Assembly: GCF_001624695.1 (NCBI RefSeq)
Contig: NZ_JSEP01000016.1
Location: forward strand, 1-64,000
DNA from: Labrenzia sp. OB1
Lineage (GTDB): Bacteria; Pseudomonadota; Alphaproteobacteria; Rhizobiales; Stappiaceae
Direction of reading: 5' to 3'
DNA length: 64,000 nt
The position numbers were made by a program, and so were the translations under genes. Positions 17,390 to 25,571 of this stretch are shown here, one piece after another. The notes under the pieces were generated by a model that worked only from the letters and a program-made list of their open reading frames with translations, ran no database searches and was not told the DNA's origin. Numbering within the stretch: the stretch's first letter is position 1; each line of letters starts with the position of its first letter.

Positions 17390-18280
17390 TCAGAACGATT
17401 GCTCGGCTTTTGCTTCCACAGCAACATCCAGAAAGCTTCTGATGAGCTTGAGGTCCTGCTTGTCTGAGGGAACAGCGATACAGTCGCGGTATTCTTCCGG
17501 CATTTCGATGATCGGAACTGCCGACAATTTTTCCGACGGGTGAAGACTGTTTTCCAGAAGCAGGCCGATGCCCAGCCCGTGCAGGATTGCTTCCTTCACC
17601 ATCGGGAATGTCGTCGTCCGTATGATCCGGTAAAAATCCAGATCGTATTTCTCGATCTTCCGGCGCGCGATTTTCTGGGTCAGGGACCCGTCTTCGGGCA
17701 GAATAAGCGTATCGCTCTGCAGTTGAGACAGAGACAGTTTTTCCGCCTGTGCCAGCGGATGGTCATGGCGCATGTGGGCCATATAGACGGTCCGGCGCAA
17801 TTCACGCGTGAAAAGCGCCTTGCTTTCCTGGGGTTCCGTCACGATCGCTATATCCACCTTACGGTCGGCGAGCAGGCTCATGGAACTTGCCCAGTCATAA
17901 AGCGTGAAATCTATATTGACCTTGGGAAAGAGCTCACCGTACCGGGCGATGATGGGCATGGCTGGACGGGGTGCATTCGCGATAATTCGAATATGACCGT
18001 CCGTCAAAGCTCCGTAATCATTGACCTTTTCCGTCACCAGTTGCTCGAGTGTCGTGAGCCGTTCGGTAATCTGGAACAGTTCGTTTCCCGCACGTGTCAG
18101 TTCCACGCCGTCCCGGCGCCGCACAAAAAGCAGCGTCCCCATCGTCCTTTCAAGTTTGGCAACATGCTGCGTGACCGATGACTGGGTGACATTCAGTTGC
18201 TGAGCCGCGCGGGAAAAACTGCGTTCGCGGGCAACATAGGTAAATGCGGTGATCTGATAGGGGCTTGGCCGAAGGTTCAT
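17390..18280 (-). CDS. LysR-family transcriptional regulator
   Basis: This 296-residue LysR-type regulator has an N-terminal winged helix (ITAFTYVARERSFSRAAQQLNVTQSSVTQHVAKLE, about 8-42) and a periplasmic-binding-protein-like effector domain from about residue 90. The ATG at 18280 is used; the frame is open to 18322, but that extension lacks family similarity. It diverges from the Ugp-like importer operon across 118 bases that hold a T-N11-A palindrome, the classic LysR operator, so it very likely controls that operon and itself. The effector may be a phosphodiester or phosphonate compound. The name of the regulator is not known. Confidence 0.88.
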   Translation of the reverse strand: MNLRPSPYQITAFTYVARERSFSRAAQQLNVTQSSVTQHVAKLERTMGTLLFVRRRDGVELTRAGNELFQITERLTTLEQLVTEKVNDYGALTDGHIRIIANAPRPAMPIIARYGELFPKVNIDFTLYDWASSMSLLADRKVDIAIVTEPQESKALFTRELRRTVYMAHMRHDHPLAQAEKLSLSQLQSDTLILPEDGSLTQKIARRKIEKYDLDFYRIIRTTTFPMVKEAILHGLGIGLLLENSLHPSEKLSAVPIIEMPEEYRDCIAVPSDKQDLKLIRSFLDVAVEAKAEQSF

Positions 18281-18320
18281 GACAGTTCCATGTTGGATTT
18301 CATGGAAAACTCTACCTGTC

Positions 18321-18335
18321 ATTAGCGACGCTAAT
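18321..18335. promoter_or_regulatory. LysR-type operator (T-N11-A palindrome)
   Basis: The perfect inverted repeat ATTAGC-GAC-GCTAAT lies between the divergent LysR gene (start 18280) and the ATPase gene (start 18399). Its inner part fits the T-N11-A LysR box, and its distance from both starts is typical of the recognition site. Confidence 0.7.
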
Positions 18336-18398
18336 ATTACGTCACAGACACTTCAATCAGCCTCGCTAGTTTACCCTGGAAACAACAGGGCAGACTTA

Positions 18399-19553
18399 AT
18401 GGCAGCCATATCCTTAAGCGCAATCAAAAAGAACTACGGCGAGACATCCGTCCTGTCCGGAATCGATCTGAGCATCGCCGAAGGCGAATTCCTGACACTT
18501 GTCGGCCCGTCCGGCTGCGGCAAATCAACCTTGCTGCGCATCCTGGCAGGTCTGGAGGCTCCGTCTTCCGGCGATGTCCTGATCGACGGAAAGCGCGTCA
18601 ATTCGATCCGGCCCGCGGACCGGAACCTAGCGATGGTGTTCCAGTCCTATGCCCTTTACCCGCACCTGACCATCGCCCAGAACATCATGACCCCATTGCG
18701 GTTGCGGGATCTGTCATTTGTCGAGCGCTTGCCGGTTGCTGGTGCCGTGATCGGCCGCAAAAAACACCGGATGCTCCATCGGCAGGTCGAGGAAACCGCC
18801 CGAATTCTGAAAATCGACCATCTTCTCGACCGCAAACCGGGTCAGTTGTCCGGCGGCCAGCGTCAACGCGCTGCGCTGGGGCGCGCCATGGTTCGAAATC
18901 CGGCCGCGTTCCTGATGGACGAACCCCTTTCCAACCTGGATGCGGCATTGCGGATCCACATGCGCTCCGAGCTTGCAGAACTGCACCGGTCCTTGAAGAC
19001 GACATTCGTATATGTCACGCACGATCAGGCGGAGGCGCTGACAATGTCGGACCGGATGGCAGTCATGATGGATGGCAACATCCTTCAACTCGGCACGCCG
19101 GACGAGATCTACAACAATCCGCGTGACATCCGGGTGGCTGAATTTGTCGGAGCCCCGAAGATCAATCTTCTGAGCGGCCATCTGGACACCGGTGGTCATG
19201 CGCGATGCGCAGGTGTCGTCCTGACACGCGTGGCGCCGTCAGCCTTTACGGACGTGACCATCGGCCTGAGGCCGGAGCATCTGGCGCTCTGCGATCCCTC
19301 GGATCCCGAGGCCCTCAAGGGCCGGGTCGTTCACAAGGAAAATCTGGGCGCGGACATTTATTTCCATACAGCCATTCAGGACGGCGGCAGTCGGCTGGTT
19401 GTTCGGGCCTCCCCCGTTGAAGGCAGTTCAATCTCGATCGGCCAGGACATCGCATTCAAGCGTCTGCATGGCCTTGCAATGGTGTTCGACCCGTCAGGCA
19501 AGCGGTTGGACCTGATGACGGAACCGCTTGAACAGGTTTCGGAGGTCGCCTGA
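18399..19553 (+). CDS. ABC transporter ATP-binding protein, UgpC/MalK-like
   Basis: This 384-residue ATPase of a carbohydrate-type ABC importer has canonical motifs: GPSGCGKST Walker A, MVFQSYALYPH Q-loop, LSGGQRQR signature, LMDEPLSNLD Walker B/D-loop and VTHDQAEA H-loop. A slightly longer insert (LSFVERLPVAGAVIGRKKH) sits in the helical domain. A C-terminal TOBE domain includes VTIGLRPEHL. The start is ATG 18399; the open frame reaches further upstream, but that would run through the operator region. It is the first gene of an operon with two permeases, a binding protein and, after a terminator, a phosphodiesterase. Confidence 0.9.
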   Translation: MAAISLSAIKKNYGETSVLSGIDLSIAEGEFLTLVGPSGCGKSTLLRILAGLEAPSSGDVLIDGKRVNSIRPADRNLAMVFQSYALYPHLTIAQNIMTPLRLRDLSFVERLPVAGAVIGRKKHRMLHRQVEETARILKIDHLLDRKPGQLSGGQRQRAALGRAMVRNPAAFLMDEPLSNLDAALRIHMRSELAELHRSLKTTFVYVTHDQAEALTMSDRMAVMMDGNILQLGTPDEIYNNPRDIRVAEFVGAPKINLLSGHLDTGGHARCAGVVLTRVAPSAFTDVTIGLRPEHLALCDPSDPEALKGRVVHKENLGADIYFHTAIQDGGSRLVVRASPVEGSSISIGQDIAFKRLHGLAMVFDPSGKRLDLMTEPLEQVSEVA

Positions 19554-20473
19554 TGCAGTCCTCCAGAGCCCATTGGTGGTTCATCGGCCCGGCGCTGTTT
19601 CTGATGGTGCTTATCCTGCTGATGCCGATCGGAATTGCCGGCGTGATGAGCTTCACCAACTACAGCCTCGGGAATCCGGGGGCCGATTGGGTGGGGCTTG
19701 CGAACTACGAGAAGGTCTTCACCCGCTCGACCTATCAGAAGATGTTCGGAGCGACCTTCCGCTATGTCTTTGTGGTGGTTCCCCTGTCGGTCGGTCTGGG
19801 CCTTGGTGCTGCGCTCCTGATCAACTCGACCAGGCGCTTCGGAGATTTTTACAAGACGATCTATTTCCTGCCGGTCATGGCCGCCCTGATTGCCATGGCG
19901 ATTGTCTGGGAATTTGCGCTTCACCCCACAATAGGCATCGTCAATTCCACGCTTGAACAGGGCTGTGGCTCGGTTCTGGAAAGCTGGAGCTGGTTTGCGC
20001 AGGGCTGTGATCGCGGGTTCCCGCTCTGGCTGACTGACCGGGACTACGCGATCTGGACCGTTGCCTTCATCGGCGTGTGGCAGGGCTTCGGCTTCAACAT
20101 GGTGCTTTATCTTGCCGGACTGACCTCTGTTCCGCGCGAGCTTTATCAAGCGGCGGAAATGGACGGCGCCAAATTCGCCTGGGAACGGTTTCGGCTGGTG
20201 ACCTGGCCAATGCTCGGACCGACAACCGTCTTTGTCGTGACAATATCCTTCATCCGCTCGTTTCAGGTGTTCGACACGGTGGAAGCCTTTTATCCGCAAG
20301 GCGGCGGGCCTTCAAAGTCCGTCTACGTGATGATGTTCGCCATCTATGAAAAAGCCATCCAGCAAAACCTCATGGGCATCGGTGCGGCAATCACCGTCGT
20401 GTTCCTCGTCTTTGTCATGTTCCTCACCCTTGCCCAGCGATGGCTGGTGGAAAAACGGGTCCATTATTCATGA
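19553..20473 (+). CDS. ABC transporter permease, UgpA-like
   Basis: This 306-residue permease has about six membrane spans (for example ALFLMVLILLMPIGIAGVM). It carries the ELYQAAEMDGAKFAWERFRLVTWP coupling loop in the last third and the QGGGPSKSVYVMMFAIYEKA segment typical of UgpA-like proteins. A loop near residues 136-165 contains two Cys residues and is longer than usual. The gene overlaps the ATPase stop (TGATG), and its own stop overlaps the next permease start (ATGA), so all three are translationally coupled. Confidence 0.9.
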   Translation: MQSSRAHWWFIGPALFLMVLILLMPIGIAGVMSFTNYSLGNPGADWVGLANYEKVFTRSTYQKMFGATFRYVFVVVPLSVGLGLGAALLINSTRRFGDFYKTIYFLPVMAALIAMAIVWEFALHPTIGIVNSTLEQGCGSVLESWSWFAQGCDRGFPLWLTDRDYAIWTVAFIGVWQGFGFNMVLYLAGLTSVPRELYQAAEMDGAKFAWERFRLVTWPMLGPTTVFVVTISFIRSFQVFDTVEAFYPQGGGPSKSVYVMMFAIYEKAIQQNLMGIGAAITVVFLVFVMFLTLAQRWLVEKRVHYS

Positions 20474-21417
20474 GCGATCTCTCTCTGCCCGCAAACGGGA
20501 CAGCCGCAGGCGCATTCAGCGTGCCGTCCTTCCGGTTCTCCGCGACAGAGACCCTGAAACATCTGGTGCTGATCCTGGGAAGCCTGATCGTCCTGCTGCC
20601 GTTCTATGTGATGCTCAGCTACAGCTTGAAAAGTCCCGCCGAGATCATGCAGAACATCGGAGGGTTTTTCGGCGCCCAGGAAGCTTTCCGGGATGACTAT
20701 TGCGTCAAGCTGGGCAAGGACGTCGCCGACTGCATGGTGACACCGGCGATCTACAATTACACCACGGCCTTTCACAAGGCCCCGCTCGTCCGCTACCTGC
20801 TGAACGGCGTCATCATCACGGCGTCCATCTTCTTCATTCAGGTCCTCGTCGCGCTTCCCTGTGCCTATGCTCTTGCGAAACTGCGGTTCTGGGGACGCGA
20901 AGCCGTCTTCGGGCTTGTGCTGTTCTGTCTGCTGATCCCGGTTCACGCGATCGCCCTGCCCCTTTACATCATGCTTGCCAAGCTGGGCCTGACCAACAGC
21001 TACGCCGCACTGGTCATCCCGTGGACGATATCGGTTTTCGGAATTTTCCTGATGCGGCAGTTTTTCATGACCGTTCCCGACGACCTCATAGATGCCGCCC
21101 GGATGGACGGAATGAGCGAGTTCTCGATCATCTGGAACGTCATGCTGCCAACCGCCGTTCCAGCCCTTTTGGCATTCGCGATCTTCTCGGTCGTGGCCCA
21201 CTGGAATGACTACTTCTGGCCGCGCATCGTCATCACCGGCAATCGGGACCTGTTCACCCCGCCGCTCGGCCTGCGGGAATTCAAGGGCGATGCGGACGGC
21301 GACAACTTCGGCCCCATGATGGCGACAGCCACCGTGATCGTGGCCCCGCTCATCCTTGCTTTCCTGATTGCCCAAAGACGCTTCATCGAAGGCATCACCC
21401 TGAGCGGCATGAAGTAG
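20470..21417 (+). CDS. ABC transporter permease, UgpE-like
   Basis: This 315-residue permease has a soluble N-terminal stretch of about 30 residues and then six spans, beginning LVLILGSLIVLLPFYVMLSY. The coupling loop PDDLIDAARMDGMSEFSIIWNVMLP is present. A periplasmic loop with a CVKLGKDVADCMV Cys pair follows the first span, mirroring the Cys-bearing loop of the partner permease. The start at 20470 is fixed by the ATGA overlap with the upstream gene; the longer open frame is rejected. Confidence 0.9.
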   Translation: MSDLSLPANGTAAGAFSVPSFRFSATETLKHLVLILGSLIVLLPFYVMLSYSLKSPAEIMQNIGGFFGAQEAFRDDYCVKLGKDVADCMVTPAIYNYTTAFHKAPLVRYLLNGVIITASIFFIQVLVALPCAYALAKLRFWGREAVFGLVLFCLLIPVHAIALPLYIMLAKLGLTNSYAALVIPWTISVFGIFLMRQFFMTVPDDLIDAARMDGMSEFSIIWNVMLPTAVPALLAFAIFSVVAHWNDYFWPRIVITGNRDLFTPPLGLREFKGDADGDNFGPMMATATVIVAPLILAFLIAQRRFIEGITLSGMK

Positions 21418-21430
21418 GCGCGCAAACAAA

Positions 21431-21454
21431 AGGCCGCCTGTTGAAAGGCGGCCT
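21431..21454 (+). repeat. Intercistronic stem-loop between permease and binding-protein genes
   Basis: A perfect 9-bp stem (AGGCCGCCT, loop GTTGAA, AGGCGGCCT) lies 14 bases after the permease stop, without a T tract. It may protect the mRNA 3' end or partly separate expression of the binding-protein gene that follows. Confidence 0.65.
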
Positions 21455-21540
21455 CATCACCGAAATCCCGCAAGGGATCAACCGGGAACGGGCGAGTTTG
21501 GCGACCTGACCGCTCCCACGGCAACACCACGGAGACTTCC

Positions 21541-22803
21541 ATGAAAAAGTGCCTCACCGCAATAGCATTTCTCCTCGCCTCCGGTACGGCGAACGCAGAA
21601 GACAAGATCACCATCGAATTCGCATACCCTTACAGCCACCTGTTCGATGTGACCTACGAAAAGATCCTGCCTCTCTTCAACGAGAAATATCCGAACATCG
21701 AAGTGAAGATGCGCGCTTCGTATGAATCCTACGAAGACGCTTCCAACACGATCCTGCGGGAAGCTGTTGCCGGAGAACTTCCGGACGTCACCATGCAGGG
21801 GCTGAACCGTCAGGCGATCCTGGTCGACAAGGGCATTGCCAAATCACTCGCGCCCTTCATCGAGGCTGAAGACGGTTTCGCGACCGAAGGCTACCACGAT
21901 GCGATGCTGAAACTCGGCACGTTCGACGGCGAAGTCTACGGCCTGCCGTTCTCCGTTTCCCTGCCCGTCGGCTACTACAACATGGATGTGATGGCCAAGG
22001 CCGGCATAACTTCTGCCGACCAGTTGCCGAAAACCTGGGACGAAGTCGTCGCAACTTGCGGGAAGCTGCGCGAAGCCGGTGTCAACAACCCGATGTTCTG
22101 GGGCTGGAACATCACCGGCAACTGGTTCCTGCAAGCCATGATGTGGTCCCAGGACAAAGCCATCATGGAAGGCAACGACTTCCAGATCTCTTCGCCGGAA
22201 GGCCTGAATTCCCTTGAAACCATGAAGGGCTTGTTCCGCGGCTGCGACATGCAGAACATCGAATGGAAAGCGGCGCTGGCCTCCTTCTCCGCCGGTGAAA
22301 TCGGCATGATGTACTGGTCGACATCCGCTCTTGGTGCCGTTGAACGCGCCAAAGGCGATTTTGAACTCAAAACCAACGAGTTCCCGGGTCTCGAAGCAAC
22401 GGGACCGAAGGGCCTCCCGGCAGGTGGAAACGCCGCGATGCTGGTGTCCACAAGCAAGGACCCGAACGAATTGCAGGCTGCCTGGAAGTGGCTGAAATTC
22501 ATTACATCCGGCCAGGGCGCGGCTGAAGTGGCCCGCACCACGGGCTACATGCCCCCCAACAAGGCGGCCAACGAAGTCATCCTGGCCGATTTCTACAAGG
22601 ACAACCCGAACAAGGAAACCGCCGTGCGTCAGCTGCCGCTGCTGCGCGACTGGCAGGCTTATCCGGGCGACAACGGCCTTGCCGCGACACAGGTCATCTA
22701 CGACGGTCTGGAAGGCATCGTCACCGGTGAGTACGACGACATGAAGGAACTGCAGGAACAGCTTCAGGAAGAAGTCCAGGACCTGCTGCCGTCCGGCAGC
22801 TAA
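21541..22803 (+). CDS. ABC transporter substrate-binding protein, UgpB-like
   Basis: This 420-residue periplasmic protein has a short Sec signal peptide (MKKCLTAIAFLLASGTANA, cleavage near residue 19). The mature domain has the family 1 solute-binding features: ITIEFAYPYSHLFD, EAVAGELPDVTMQGLNRQ, YGLPFSVSLPVGYYNMD, WLKFITSGQGAAEVARTTGYMPPNKAA. The nearest remembered relatives bind glycerol 3-phosphate or glycerophosphodiesters, which fits the phosphodiesterase gene next door. It is set apart from the permease genes by a stem-loop and followed by a strong terminator, so it may be expressed at a higher level. Confidence 0.87.
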   Translation: MKKCLTAIAFLLASGTANAEDKITIEFAYPYSHLFDVTYEKILPLFNEKYPNIEVKMRASYESYEDASNTILREAVAGELPDVTMQGLNRQAILVDKGIAKSLAPFIEAEDGFATEGYHDAMLKLGTFDGEVYGLPFSVSLPVGYYNMDVMAKAGITSADQLPKTWDEVVATCGKLREAGVNNPMFWGWNITGNWFLQAMMWSQDKAIMEGNDFQISSPEGLNSLETMKGLFRGCDMQNIEWKAALASFSAGEIGMMYWSTSALGAVERAKGDFELKTNEFPGLEATGPKGLPAGGNAAMLVSTSKDPNELQAAWKWLKFITSGQGAAEVARTTGYMPPNKAANEVILADFYKDNPNKETAVRQLPLLRDWQAYPGDNGLAATQVIYDGLEGIVTGEYDDMKELQEQLQEEVQDLLPSGS

Positions 22804-22823
22804 ATCCGCACTTTCTTGAATGA

Positions 22824-22850
22824 GCCGCCCGGTTTCCGGGCGGCTTTTTT
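22824..22850 (+). terminator. Rho-independent terminator after the UgpB-like gene
   Basis: A 9-bp perfect stem (GCCGCCCGG, loop TTT, CCGGGCGGC) is followed by six T residues, a strong intrinsic terminator on the plus strand. The phosphoesterase gene begins only 28 bases further on, so it depends on readthrough or on its own promoter. Confidence 0.9.
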
Positions 22851-22878
22851 CGCCGATACCGACGCCTTCGGGGACATC

Positions 22879-23703
22879 ATGAAACTCATACAGCTGACAG
22901 ACATTCATTTGACAACGCCAGGTCAGACGATCGCCGACCGCGATCCCAATGAAAACTTCAAAAAAGCGCTGAACCATGCTCTTTCATCCCACCCTGACGC
23001 AGACCGGATCGTAATCACGGGAGATCTGTCCGACTGGGGTGAAAAGAGCGACTACGAGCGTTTGAAAGCCATTCTTTCGAACGTGCGCATTCCCGTAAGC
23101 CTGTGCATCGGCAATCACGACGAACGAGATGTGTTCCTGTCCGTTTTTCCGGAACAGGCTGATGAAAACGGCTTTGTTCAGGCCGTGTTCGAATTGCCTG
23201 TCGGCACGGGCATCACCCTGGATACATGGGGTCCCGATTCACATGCCGGGTTTTATTGCGAGAAGCGTCTTGGGTGGCTGTGCGACCAGTTGGACAAGAC
23301 AGCTGGTCCCGCTTTCCTCTTCATGCACCACAATCCGGTTCCAATCGGAATCGATCCGATGGACAAGATCATGTTGCTGGATGCGGACGCTTTTGCCGGC
23401 GTGATCGCCAAATACAAGCACAAAATCCGCCACATCTTTCACGGTCACTGCCATCTGCCGCTGTGCGGGTCCTTGCATGGCGTACCCTTCAGCGCCCCCC
23501 GCGGCACCAACCACGCAGGCTGGGCTGATTTCGGCAATGAACGAAACCTGAGCGGCTCCGATTTACCCGAGGCCTACGCGGTCATCCTGACCGATGACCA
23601 CTCGGTCATGGTGCATATGATCGAATACGGATACGCCGGCGAAGTCCGCCGCGAAGGCTCACCCGACTATGCCGACTGGGACAGATTGACCATGGTCCGG
23701 TGA
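22879..23703 (+). CDS. Metallophosphoesterase, GpdQ/class III phosphodiesterase type
   Basis: This 274-residue cytosolic binuclear-metal phosphodiesterase has the full calcineurin-like motif set: LTDIHL (D and H ligands), TGDLSDWG, GNHDE, FMHHNP and HIFHGHCHLP. The family includes GpdQ, which cleaves glycerophosphodiesters, and Rv0805-like enzymes acting on cyclic nucleotides. Genomic linkage to a Ugp-like importer favours glycerophosphodiesters or similar imported phosphodiesters. The start is ATG 22879, with GGGGA five bases upstream; the frame is open further upstream, through the terminator, which is not coding. Confidence 0.85.
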   Translation: MKLIQLTDIHLTTPGQTIADRDPNENFKKALNHALSSHPDADRIVITGDLSDWGEKSDYERLKAILSNVRIPVSLCIGNHDERDVFLSVFPEQADENGFVQAVFELPVGTGITLDTWGPDSHAGFYCEKRLGWLCDQLDKTAGPAFLFMHHNPVPIGIDPMDKIMLLDADAFAGVIAKYKHKIRHIFHGHCHLPLCGSLHGVPFSAPRGTNHAGWADFGNERNLSGSDLPEAYAVILTDDHSVMVHMIEYGYAGEVRREGSPDYADWDRLTMVR

Positions 23704-23739
23704 GTAGCAAGGGGCCCGGAGTGGTATGCTCTTGAAACA

Positions 23740-23771
23740 GGGCAAGCCGGATCCGTTTGGACCGGCTGCCC
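23740..23771. terminator. Stem-loop between convergent phosphoesterase and cyanase genes
   Basis: GGGCA-A-GCCGG pairs with CCGGC-TGCCC around an 11-base loop, with one bulged A. It lies between two genes that end toward each other, so a shared terminator is plausible, but there is no clear T tract. Confidence 0.45.
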
Positions 23772-23783
23772 TCCTGGTTCACA

Positions 23784-24287
23784 TCACCATTGATTATATG
23801 GCAGGAACTTGCCGCACATGGTTACCTTGACCCGGTCGCCTTTCGGGTTCTCTTCCCGCTCGATTTTCAGGTCGAAATCGATGGCGCTCATGATCCCGTC
23901 GCCGAACTCCTCATGGATCAACTCCTTGATCGTGTCGCCATAGACATAGGTGATCTCGAAGAAGCGATAGATCAGCGGATCCTTGGAGACCGTTTCGGCT
24001 TCCTGACCCTTTTTGGGCGGCAGTTGAAGGGCTATCTCGACGTCTTTGGTGCGATTGCCGAAGCCGAGGAAGCCGGCAACCTTTGCAGCGGCTTCTGCCG
24101 GCAGAGCGTTCTGGCCGAGGCAGGCCGACACCACGAAAACATCTGACATTCCGGCGGCTGCGGAAATATCCGCCCAGCTTGCCTGCTTTGCGAATTTCGC
24201 GGCCATGACCAGTTCGGTCATCTCCAGTTTGGTCATCAAGGGCGCCAGTGTGACATCGGCGGATGGCATGCTCGTAACGGTGCTCAT
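23784..24287 (-). CDS. cynS: Cyanate hydratase (cyanase)
   Basis: Cyanase converts cyanate and bicarbonate into carbamate and CO2; carbamate then gives ammonia and CO2. The 167-residue protein has the N-terminal helical domain (MTKLEMTELVMAAKFAKQASWADI) and the catalytic C-terminal domain. The catalytic triad positions are conserved: Arg and Glu in YRFFEITYVYG and Ser in FGDGIMSAIDF. It ends KVTMCGKFLPYNQW, as in other cyanases. It is the last gene of a long minus-strand cluster with an Nrt/Cyn-type importer, a rhodanese and oxidoreductases. This suggests cyanate is either imported or produced in the cell from another compound and then turned into usable nitrogen. Confidence 0.95.
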   Translation of the reverse strand: MSTVTSMPSADVTLAPLMTKLEMTELVMAAKFAKQASWADISAAAGMSDVFVVSACLGQNALPAEAAAKVAGFLGFGNRTKDVEIALQLPPKKGQEAETVSKDPLIYRFFEITYVYGDTIKELIHEEFGDGIMSAIDFDLKIEREENPKGDRVKVTMCGKFLPYNQW

Positions 24288-24326
24288 GTTTGCTCTCCTG
24301 GTTTGACGTGGTTATGCAATTCGGTT

Positions 24327-25505
24327 TCAGGCGGCGGCAGCCTCGGGCAGCTGCGCGAGTTCTCTGCGCGCCAGCATGTGCTGGCGCGGTGCGTTGATGG
24401 CGTCGACGGCCAGAAGCCGGTCGCCGGAAAAGTAGCTCAGGGAAAAACTGCCGCTGTCGGGATCACCGTCCAGCCGTGTGCGATCGTAACCTTCGGACAG
24501 GCCGGCGATCTGCAGCTTGGTGTCGAACTGATCGGACCAGAACCAGGGAACCGGATCGTAGGCGACGCTTTCGCCCAGCATGGCGCAGGCCGCCGCCTTG
24601 GCCTGATCGATTGCATTCTGGACGCTTTCGAGGCGGAGCTGCCTGCCGTAACGCCTTGAGGGATAGAGACTGCAGTCACCGGCGGCAAAAATATCCGGTG
24701 CCGATGTCCGGCAGTCGTCATCGACGACGATACCGCTCGAGACCTCAAGCCCCGCCACCTCGGCAAGTCCGGTGACCGGCACGGCGCCCACCGCGACCAG
24801 GACGAGATCCGCCTCCAGTGCACTGCCGTCAGCCAGCATCACCGCAGTGACAGTGCCACTGCTCCCCTCAAGGGCCGCGACATTGACGCCGAGATGAAAC
24901 CCGACCCCGTTCCGGCCGTGAAGCGTTTGAAAATACTCCGATATCTCCGGAGCAACCGAGCGCATCAGCACCCGGGACTGTGCCTCGACCACCTGCACCG
25001 ACTTGTCCATGCCCGCGGCTACGGCGGCGAATTCCATTCCGACATAGCCGGCGCCAATGATGACGATCCGTCTTGCCGATATCAGAGCCTCCCGGAGCGG
25101 GGCGATATCGTCCATGCTTCGGAGAGAAAACACACCGTCCAGATCTGCGCCCGGCAATGGAATTTGCCGCGCCCGCGTTCCCGTGGCCAGCAGCAGCCTG
25201 GAGTAAACAAGCTTTTCGCCGGTCTCCAGACAGACACCTCTGGACTGAACGTCCAAACTCGCGACTTTGGCACCCAATCGGAGATCGATCGCATGCGCCG
25301 CGAAATATGCTTCCGGGCGGAGGTAAAGCTGCTCTTCCGCCATGCTTCCTTTGAGGTAGGCTTTCGACAACGGAGGCCTCTGATAGGGCAACCAGCGCTC
25401 GTCCCCGAAGAGCACGAGATCCCCGTCATAGCCCTTGGACCGCAACGTCTCGGCGGCTTTCATTCCGGCCTGCCCGGCTCCCACAATCACAATTGGCGCA
25501 TTCAT
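24327..25505 (-). CDS. FAD-dependent NAD(P)H oxidoreductase, ferredoxin/rubredoxin-reductase type
   Basis: This 392-residue flavoprotein is of the rhodocoxin/putidaredoxin-reductase group. It has an N-terminal FAD loop IVIVGAGQAGMKAAETLR, the YQRPPLSKAYLKG motif, a second Rossmann loop IVIIGAGYVGMEFAAVAAG for NAD(P)H, and DIFAAGDCSLYPS near the C terminus. Such reductases feed electrons to a ferredoxin or directly to an oxygenase component. No ferredoxin gene is visible in the cluster. Here it could reduce the acyl-CoA-dehydrogenase-like flavoprotein encoded two genes upstream, or another partner elsewhere. It lies between the rhodanese and cyanase genes. Confidence 0.87.
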   Translation of the reverse strand: MNAPIVIVGAGQAGMKAAETLRSKGYDGDLVLFGDERWLPYQRPPLSKAYLKGSMAEEQLYLRPEAYFAAHAIDLRLGAKVASLDVQSRGVCLETGEKLVYSRLLLATGTRARQIPLPGADLDGVFSLRSMDDIAPLREALISARRIVIIGAGYVGMEFAAVAAGMDKSVQVVEAQSRVLMRSVAPEISEYFQTLHGRNGVGFHLGVNVAALEGSSGTVTAVMLADGSALEADLVLVAVGAVPVTGLAEVAGLEVSSGIVVDDDCRTSAPDIFAAGDCSLYPSRRYGRQLRLESVQNAIDQAKAAACAMLGESVAYDPVPWFWSDQFDTKLQIAGLSEGYDRTRLDGDPDSGSFSLSYFSGDRLLAVDAINAPRQHMLARRELAQLPEAAAA

Positions 25506-25530
25506 TCTCTTGGTCCTGTTTTCCGTTAGG

Positions 25531-25560
25531 GCACCGGCGGCAGGCTGCCGCCGCCGGTGC
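25531..25560 (-). repeat. Strong intercistronic hairpin between rhodanese and reductase genes
   Basis: GCACCGGCGGC pairs with GCCGCCGGTGC around an 8-base loop. It sits inside the minus-strand cyanase cluster, in the gap between two genes, and has no T tract. It is likely to shape mRNA processing or relative expression within the operon. Confidence 0.7.
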
Positions 25561-25571
25561 GGTTCAGCCTT

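Noticed and set aside
21844..22977. A 377-codon minus-strand frame opposite the UgpB-like gene
   Set aside because: Antisense shadow; it runs through a strong plus-strand terminator and has no recognisable domain.
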